The notes beneath the pieces are model-generated. The model did no database searches and was not told where the DNA came from. It worked only from the letters and a program-made list of their open reading frames with translations. This document shows, one piece after another, positions 62,870 to 64,000 of a DNA stretch of 64,000 nt. A program made the translations under genes and the position numbers. How positions within the stretch are numbered: position 1 is the stretch's first letter; each line of letters opens with the position of its first letter. The stretch lies in NCBI RefSeq assembly GCF_001579845.1, contig NZ_CP007440.1, forward strand, positions 1,430,001 to 1,494,000, read 5' to 3'. Source of the stretch: Rhodoplanes sp. Z2-YC6860 (GTDB taxonomy: Bacteria; Pseudomonadota; Alphaproteobacteria; Rhizobiales; Xanthobacteraceae).

Positions 62870-64000
62870 ATGAGCGCCATCGACAAGAAACGACGTGAAG
62901 CAATCGCGCTCCATCGGAACGGAAAGGTCCGGTCTGCGATCGGGCTGTACACCGAAATCATCCAGAGCAACCCGCGCGATTCCGAGACGCTCTATTGTCT
63001 GGGAGTCGCGAACAAGGACATCGGCGACTTTCCCTCGAGCGCCAAGTTCCTGATGGCCGCGGCGATTGTCGAGCCCAACAAGCCACTATTCCATAACGAG
63101 CTTGGCGTCGTGCTGGCGATGCTCAAGTTCACGAAAGAGGCGCTGGAGAGTTTCGATCGGGCGCTGGATCTCAACAAATCCTACAAGGAAGCTCTTTCCA
63201 ATCGCGCGAACATCCTGAAGGGGATGGCCCGATGGAGCGAGGCCTTGGACGCTTATGACAAGGCGATCGCGATCGATTCCGTTTTCCTCGACGCCATCTA
63301 CAATCGCGCCGTCACCTTGCAGGAGATGATGCGTCTCGAAGAGGCTTTGGCGGGTTATCGCAGGGTCTTGTCGCTCAAGAGGGATCATGCCAAGTCGCTC
63401 GTGAATGCGTCGATCGCCAAGCTGACGCGCGGCGATTTCGATGCGGGCTTCAGAGATTTCGAGTGGCGGTGGGATCAGAAAAGTTTTGGTCTGCAAAAAC
63501 GATCGTTCTCCAAGCCGCTGTGGCTTGGGAAGGAGCCGTTGGCGGGCAAAACGATTCTTTTGTACTGGGAACAGGGTCTCGGGGACACGATCCAATTTGC
63601 CCGTTACGCAAGCCTGGTGGCGGGCTTGGGCGCGCGGGTCATCTTGGAGGTTCAGCGGTCCCTCATGACTCTTCTGGCGGATCTTTCTGGGGTTGCGCAT
63701 CTGATCGAAGACGGCAGCGAGCCTCCTGTTCCGTTCGACTATGTCTGTCCGTTGATGAGCTTGCCGCTGGCGTTCCAAACGAGCCTTCGCAATATCCCTG
63801 CCGGCGTCCCTTACATCAAAAGCGATTCCGCGAAATCGGACGAATGGAAGAAAAGGCTCGGCCAGCGGAGAAGGCCGAGGATCGGGCTCGTCTGGTCCGG
63901 CGGGTTCAGGCCCAATCAGCCCGAATCCTGGGCGGCGAATGGAAGACGAAACATTCCTCTTGAATGCCTGGCTCCGCTCGCCGACGCGGACGTCGAATTC
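62870..64000 (+). CDS. TPR-glycosyltransferase fusion (3' partial)
   Basis: 377 residues to the window edge, still open. TPR region (MSAIDKKRREAIALHRNGKV, then SFDRALDLNKSYKEALSNRANILKGMARWSEALDAYDKAIAIDS) leads into the heptosyltransferase-like domain (GKTILLYWEQGLGDTIQFARYASLVAGLGARVILEV, LVWSGGFRPNQ). Same architecture as 9,031-10,722, so paralogues flank the island. The 274 bp before it is chromosomal with no recognised feature. Confidence 0.8.
   Translation, partial: MSAIDKKRREAIALHRNGKVRSAIGLYTEIIQSNPRDSETLYCLGVANKDIGDFPSSAKFLMAAAIVEPNKPLFHNELGVVLAMLKFTKEALESFDRALDLNKSYKEALSNRANILKGMARWSEALDAYDKAIAIDSVFLDAIYNRAVTLQEMMRLEEALAGYRRVLSLKRDHAKSLVNASIAKLTRGDFDAGFRDFEWRWDQKSFGLQKRSFSKPLWLGKEPLAGKTILLYWEQGLGDTIQFARYASLVAGLGARVILEVQRSLMTLLADLSGVAHLIEDGSEPPVPFDYVCPLMSLPLAFQTSLRNIPAGVPYIKSDSAKSDEWKKRLGQRRRPRIGLVWSGGFRPNQPESWAANGRRNIPLECLAPLADADVEF

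Overview
Origin. The window is high-GC alphaproteobacterial DNA, most like the Bradyrhizobium/Rhodopseudomonas (Nitrobacteraceae) group. This is inferred from the families present: ArsR with a Cys-rich tail, CHAD, DUF2924-recombinase locus, ROSE-controlled Hsp20, and several small proteins typical of that group. No taxonomic search was possible.

Layout. 1-11,796 is ordinary chromosome: a TPR/beta-barrel plus FecR pair, RidA opposite an ArsR regulator, an RmlC-like cupin with a family 2 glycosyltransferase, a TtuC-type dehydrogenase, an ABC substrate-binding protein, a GST, a TPR-glycosyltransferase and a CHAD protein. An initiator tRNA-Met (11,765-11,841) follows. Its last 45 bases plus one flanking base recur exactly at 62,550-62,595, just beyond a leftward tyrosine integrase (61,130-62,431). 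The interval of about 50.8 kb between the repeats is therefore an integrated genomic island. Chromosome resumes after it with a second, partial TPR-glycosyltransferase.

Island, left to right. (1) A complete IS1595-family transposon (11,966-14,699) with matching inverted ends, a perfect 8-bp target duplication and three passenger genes. (2) 15-23 kb: tiny genes (zinc ribbons with glutamine tails, about 30-residue membrane peptides, His-rich stress-type proteins) around a histidine kinase and a Crp/Fnr regulator. They share a leader motif, a paired 22-bp motif and near-identical terminators. (3) 23-27.4 kb: a decayed serine-recombinase/DUF2924/primase module. (4) 27.6-32.5 kb: a heat-shock block (two Hsp20 genes behind a ROSE-like thermometer, intact groES, broken groEL) bounded by diverged direct repeats. 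(5) 32.6-43.4 kb: cell-wall enzymes (CHAP, L,D-transpeptidase) and more small genes, including inverted copies of the left-hand modules. (6) 42.9-48 kb: a leftward cluster with slipin, a Zymomonas-type pyruvate decarboxylase and an MFS transporter. (7) 48.8-55.4 kb: stress-type proteins, small genes, IS debris and a cytochrome b561/sulfite-oxidase-like fusion. (8) 55.8-62.4 kb: an IS3-family element, then the probable integration and replication module (AAA ATPase, zinc-ribbon protein, AlpA-type protein, unknown gene, integrase).

How it may work together (inference). Chaperones, an RNA thermometer, Crp/Fnr regulators without the Fnr iron-sulfur ligands, a perfect FNR/FixK-type box, pyruvate decarboxylase and cell-wall remodelling suggest a cargo for heat, low-oxygen or dormancy stress. 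The most novel-looking feature is the set of small genes sharing one leader element, usually 18-20 nt before the start codon, together with shared upstream and terminator motifs.
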